The position numbers and the translations under genes were made by a program. 64,000 bases of DNA from JAGPIS01 sp964635545 (lineage in GTDB: Bacteria > Bacteroidota > Bacteroidia > Bacteroidales > Marinilabiliaceae): the NCBI GenBank assembly GCA_964635545.1, contig CAZWOA010000004.1, forward strand, positions 1 through 64,000. Direction: 5' to 3'. The notes below the pieces were generated by a model, which saw nothing but the letters and a program-made list of their open reading frames with translations, was not told where the DNA came from and searched no databases. Within the stretch, counting starts at the first letter, position 1. Each line of letters starts with the position of its first letter. Shown here piece after piece: positions 61,674-64,000 of the stretch.

Positions 61674-63059
61674 ATGGGAACAATAGAAGATTATCTTGAC
61701 AGGATGAAAAGTCTAGCTCAGCGTAATGAAGATTTAATGAAACGCCTCAACGAACTTGTTGGTAAGTACGAGGATTTCTCAGCGCAGAGAGAACAATATA
61801 ACAAGCTACTGCAACTGTATGGGTTTGAGAAAAACATGAAAACCCCATCTGGTGTAACAAAAAAAATCAAACGCTTTAAGATGGCGTCGTTGCTATACAT
61901 TACCATCGGAGGTTTTGATAAACTGTTCGACTATCCCGACCGGCAGGCAGCTATGGATCATCTTGATTCGTTAACACTCCTAATCGACGAAATAGCAAGC
62001 CATTATAATCTGGTGAAGGTAAAAACCTTGGGTGACAACTTTCTGTTTGCAGGTGGTGTGGTTACCGAAAATCGTACCAACCCCATTGATGTGGTGATGG
62101 CTGCCTTAGAGATTAAAAATAAATGGATAGGGGAGAGCAAGACTTTTGATAATTTCTGGACTCTGGGAATAGGCATACATACCGGCCCGGTGTTTGGTGA
62201 ACCTACCGGTAAAAAGAACACTCCATATAAATTATTGGGCGATAGCGTGAGCATCGTTTCGCGACTGGGCGTAAGTGCTTCCAACAATAACATAGTACGA
62301 CTGTCGATTATGACCTATGAACTTGTGAAAGAGTTCTTTAGCGTATCGCCATGTGGTAAATTCCCGGTAAAATACAGCGGACTAATGGATGTCTATATTG
62401 TTGATGGCCTGGAGGAATCTATGCTCGACAAAGAGACCGGCAATGCTAATGATATTTACAACACTAAATATTTCACCATTCAATTTATGGATTTGCAGGA
62501 GATTGTTCTTGACATGCTAGAGGAGCATCTTCCTAAAAATCTCTATTATCACAACATTAAGCACACCATTGATGTAATTACAGAGGTGGAGCTAATAGGC
62601 TGGGCCGAAGGATTGAACGAGGAGCAAATATTGCTTCTTAAGGTGGCAGCCCTGTTTCACGATGTGGGGCATACCGTAGATTATAAAAACCATGAATATC
62701 ATGGGGCACAAATTGCTGCCGAAATGCTGCCACGATACAACTATAACCAGGAACAAATCGACACAGTTAAGAGGTTGATACTATCTACACGCACACCACA
62801 TACCCCTCAAGATTTGATGGAAGAGGTGATGTGCGACAGCGATCTTGATTACCTTGGACGTAGTGACTTTATCCCGGTGTCGGAAGATTTGTACCGAGAA
62901 CTTAAAGAGCGAGAGATGGTTAATAGCTGGGACGAATGGAATAATATTCAACTTAAGTTTATCAATTCGCATCAGTATTTTACCAATACAGCTCAAAATT
63001 TAAGACAGGTGAATAAACAGATGCAGATAGAACGGATTAAAAGCCTGCTGGATAACTGA
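61674..63059 (+). CDS. Fusion of a degenerate class III nucleotide cyclase domain and an HD phosphohydrolase domain
   Basis: The 461-aa protein has an N-terminal coiled coil (1-50), a class III adenylate/guanylate cyclase-like domain (68-245) and an HD domain (270-460). In the cyclase part the first metal aspartate is Thr77 (LYITIGGF for the usual LFADIRGF). The second is kept as Asp121 (TLGDNF), and the transition-state Asn is Ser193, while Arg197 is kept. The HD part is intact: HNIKHT (His297), LFHDVGH (His329-Asp330) and CDSDLDYLG. So it is likely not an active cyclase; the cyclase-like part could bind nucleotide to control the HD hydrolase. It is co-directional with a membrane protein gene and smpB. 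Confidence 0.85.
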   Translation: MGTIEDYLDRMKSLAQRNEDLMKRLNELVGKYEDFSAQREQYNKLLQLYGFEKNMKTPSGVTKKIKRFKMASLLYITIGGFDKLFDYPDRQAAMDHLDSLTLLIDEIASHYNLVKVKTLGDNFLFAGGVVTENRTNPIDVVMAALEIKNKWIGESKTFDNFWTLGIGIHTGPVFGEPTGKKNTPYKLLGDSVSIVSRLGVSASNNNIVRLSIMTYELVKEFFSVSPCGKFPVKYSGLMDVYIVDGLEESMLDKETGNANDIYNTKYFTIQFMDLQEIVLDMLEEHLPKNLYYHNIKHTIDVITEVELIGWAEGLNEEQILLLKVAALFHDVGHTVDYKNHEYHGAQIAAEMLPRYNYNQEQIDTVKRLILSTRTPHTPQDLMEEVMCDSDLDYLGRSDFIPVSEDLYRELKEREMVNSWDEWNNIQLKFINSHQYFTNTAQNLRQVNKQMQIERIKSLLDN

Positions 63060-63097
63060 TTACACTTGAGTTATTCCGATAAAAATAAATAGCTATA

Positions 63098-63661
63098 ATG
63101 GAATCAGAAAATAGAGAGCAAGCCGGTTGGCATAAAAACGGAATATTGCTGATTACATCTCCAATAAATTATTGGAAACAGTTGTCGGCACATAGGCCAT
63201 CTGTAAATGATATGCTCACCAACTATATGTTGCCATGGTTAGGGGTTACATCATTAATTGTATTTGCACTGCTGTGGTTCAACAATGCCGAAATGGCTTA
63301 TCTGGATGGATTGAGAAAAGCAGTAGTGGTTTTTGCTTATCTTTTTTTCAATATCTACGGTGTGGCATGGGTTTTTGATAAACTTTCGGCAGTATTTAAC
63401 ATTAACACTGATTTTCCGTCTGTATTCATAATAGTTGCATCAGGAGTACCGCTTCTATGTTTCGAAATACTATTATCAGCAATGATGCCAACGGCTCTGT
63501 TTCTAAAGGTTATACTGCTCTATTTAGTGTTTTTATACTATCTGGGCTTTATTTACATCTTTAATTTCAAAAAAATAGTGGCTTTAATCTCATCCTTGTT
63601 TATTTTTGTATCATTAACAGCAATATCGATGGCCATAAACTTCATATTGCAATATTTTTAA
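63098..63661 (+). CDS. Yip1-like integral membrane protein
   Basis: The 187-aa protein has a soluble N-terminal tail and about five hydrophobic helices (roughly residues 45-63, 75-95, 105-128, 131-152 and 160-183). The opening LITSPINYWKQLS and overall plan suggest the YIP1 family of small multi-spanning proteins; function in bacteria is unknown. It lies 38 bp after the cyclase/HD gene and 9 bp before smpB. Confidence 0.65.
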   Translation: MESENREQAGWHKNGILLITSPINYWKQLSAHRPSVNDMLTNYMLPWLGVTSLIVFALLWFNNAEMAYLDGLRKAVVVFAYLFFNIYGVAWVFDKLSAVFNINTDFPSVFIIVASGVPLLCFEILLSAMMPTALFLKVILLYLVFLYYLGFIYIFNFKKIVALISSLFIFVSLTAISMAINFILQYF

Positions 63662-63670
63662 TTTCTATTT

Positions 63671-64000
63671 ATGAGTATAAAGCCAAATCATATCAATATA
63701 AAAAACCGCCGCGCCACTTTCGATTTCGAAATATTAGAGAAGTTTATTGCGGGCGTTCAGCTTGTGGGCACCGAAATAAAATCGATAAGAGAGGGACGAG
63801 CCGGCCTTGTCGATACTTTTTGCTACTTCTCTAATGGCGAGTTATGGGTAAAGGGAATGAGGGTGTCGGAGTATTTTTATGGAACTTTTAATAACCACCA
63901 GCCCGACCGCGATAGAAAATTGCTACTCAACAAAAAGGAGTTGCAGAAACTGGAGCGCAAAACAAAAGAGAGCGGATTAACAATTGTGCCACTGCGTCTT
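63671..64000 (+). CDS. smpB: SsrA-binding protein SmpB (truncated by window end)
   Basis: The 110 visible codons include IKNRRATFDFEILEKFIAGV, QLVGTEIKSIREGRAGLVD, NGELWVKGM, RDRKLLLNKKEL and the C-terminal run TIVPLRL. SmpB binds tmRNA for rescue of stalled ribosomes. About 40 residues are outside the window. The ATG is 9 bp after the Yip1-like gene. Confidence 0.95.
   Translation, partial: MSIKPNHINIKNRRATFDFEILEKFIAGVQLVGTEIKSIREGRAGLVDTFCYFSNGELWVKGMRVSEYFYGTFNNHQPDRDRKLLLNKKELQKLERKTKESGLTIVPLRL

Noticed and set aside
1..64000. tRNA, rRNA and prophage or insertion sequence genes
   Set aside because: No tRNA or rRNA sequence, integrase or transposase was seen on either strand.

Overview
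The window is a 64-kb stretch of a Bacteroidota chromosome, most likely from the order Bacteroidales. The evidence is SusC/SusD and DUF4249 outer-membrane genes, promoters of the Bacteroidota form (TTTG, about 20 bp, TAnnTTTG) instead of TTGACA/TATAAT, general lack of Shine-Dalgarno sites, the PorX/SprE pair tied to type IX secretion, and Bacteroidales families such as DUF4494, DUF4831 and Bacteroidota-type LptE. A genus cannot be given from the sequence alone. Two runs of exactly 100 N (27822-27921 and 48687-48786) are scaffold gaps of unknown true length, so this is a draft or metagenome-derived assembly. Reading frames must not be carried across them.

Layout. 1-3.8 kb: two lipoproteins (one DUF4249) and a TonB-dependent receptor. 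3.9-5.7 kb: an ECF sigma factor, DUF4494, and an acyl-carrier-like protein whose phosphopantetheine serine is a glutamate. 5.8-8.3 kb: a GHL10 glycosidase and an SRPBCC/GyrI-like protein. 8.3-11.7 kb: a cell-wall block of two L,D-transpeptidases, a coupled membrane protein and a coiled-coil lipoprotein. 11.8-12.9 kb: a second ECF sigma factor with a PepSY-like partner. 13-19.6 kb: an ExbB-ExbD-TonB/TolA motor and TamB. 19.6-20.6 kb: tsaD.

20.7-23.1 kb is the most unusual part. A compact operon encodes a PqqD-like protein, a 72-aa peptide, an HPr-kinase-like P-loop protein and an S26-type Ser/His signal peptidase. It is followed by a separate 52-aa peptide with eight cysteines in its last 21 residues. 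A strong terminator hairpin then precedes a SusC/SusD pair. I read this as a candidate peptide-maturation locus with no recognisable radical-SAM, YcaO, asparagine-synthetase or transglutaminase partner.

27.9-43.2 kb: a DAACS symporter (5' end in the gap), uvrA, pgk, waaA, kdsB, a sigma-54 activator followed by lptE, a conserved protein and secG, then groESL, a nucleoside permease and a secreted endonuclease/phosphatase-like lipoprotein. 43.4-51.9 kb: fructose-bisphosphate aldolase, gcvH, the porX-sprE pair and, divergently, an NtrC-family protein with every catalytic motif altered. 51.9-52.4 kb is a gene-free stretch of tandem repeats and hairpins. 52.4-59.7 kb, on the minus strand: fumC, and an nnr-DUF4831-pepD-MFS cluster. 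59.9-64 kb: a POT peptide transporter, a degenerate nucleotide-cyclase/HD fusion, a membrane protein and the start of smpB.

Together the genes are mainly envelope biogenesis (Kdo, LptE, SecG, TamB, ExbBD/TonB, L,D-transpeptidases, SprE/PorX) and nutrient or peptide uptake (SusCD, POT, PepD, MFS, DAACS), set among housekeeping genes.
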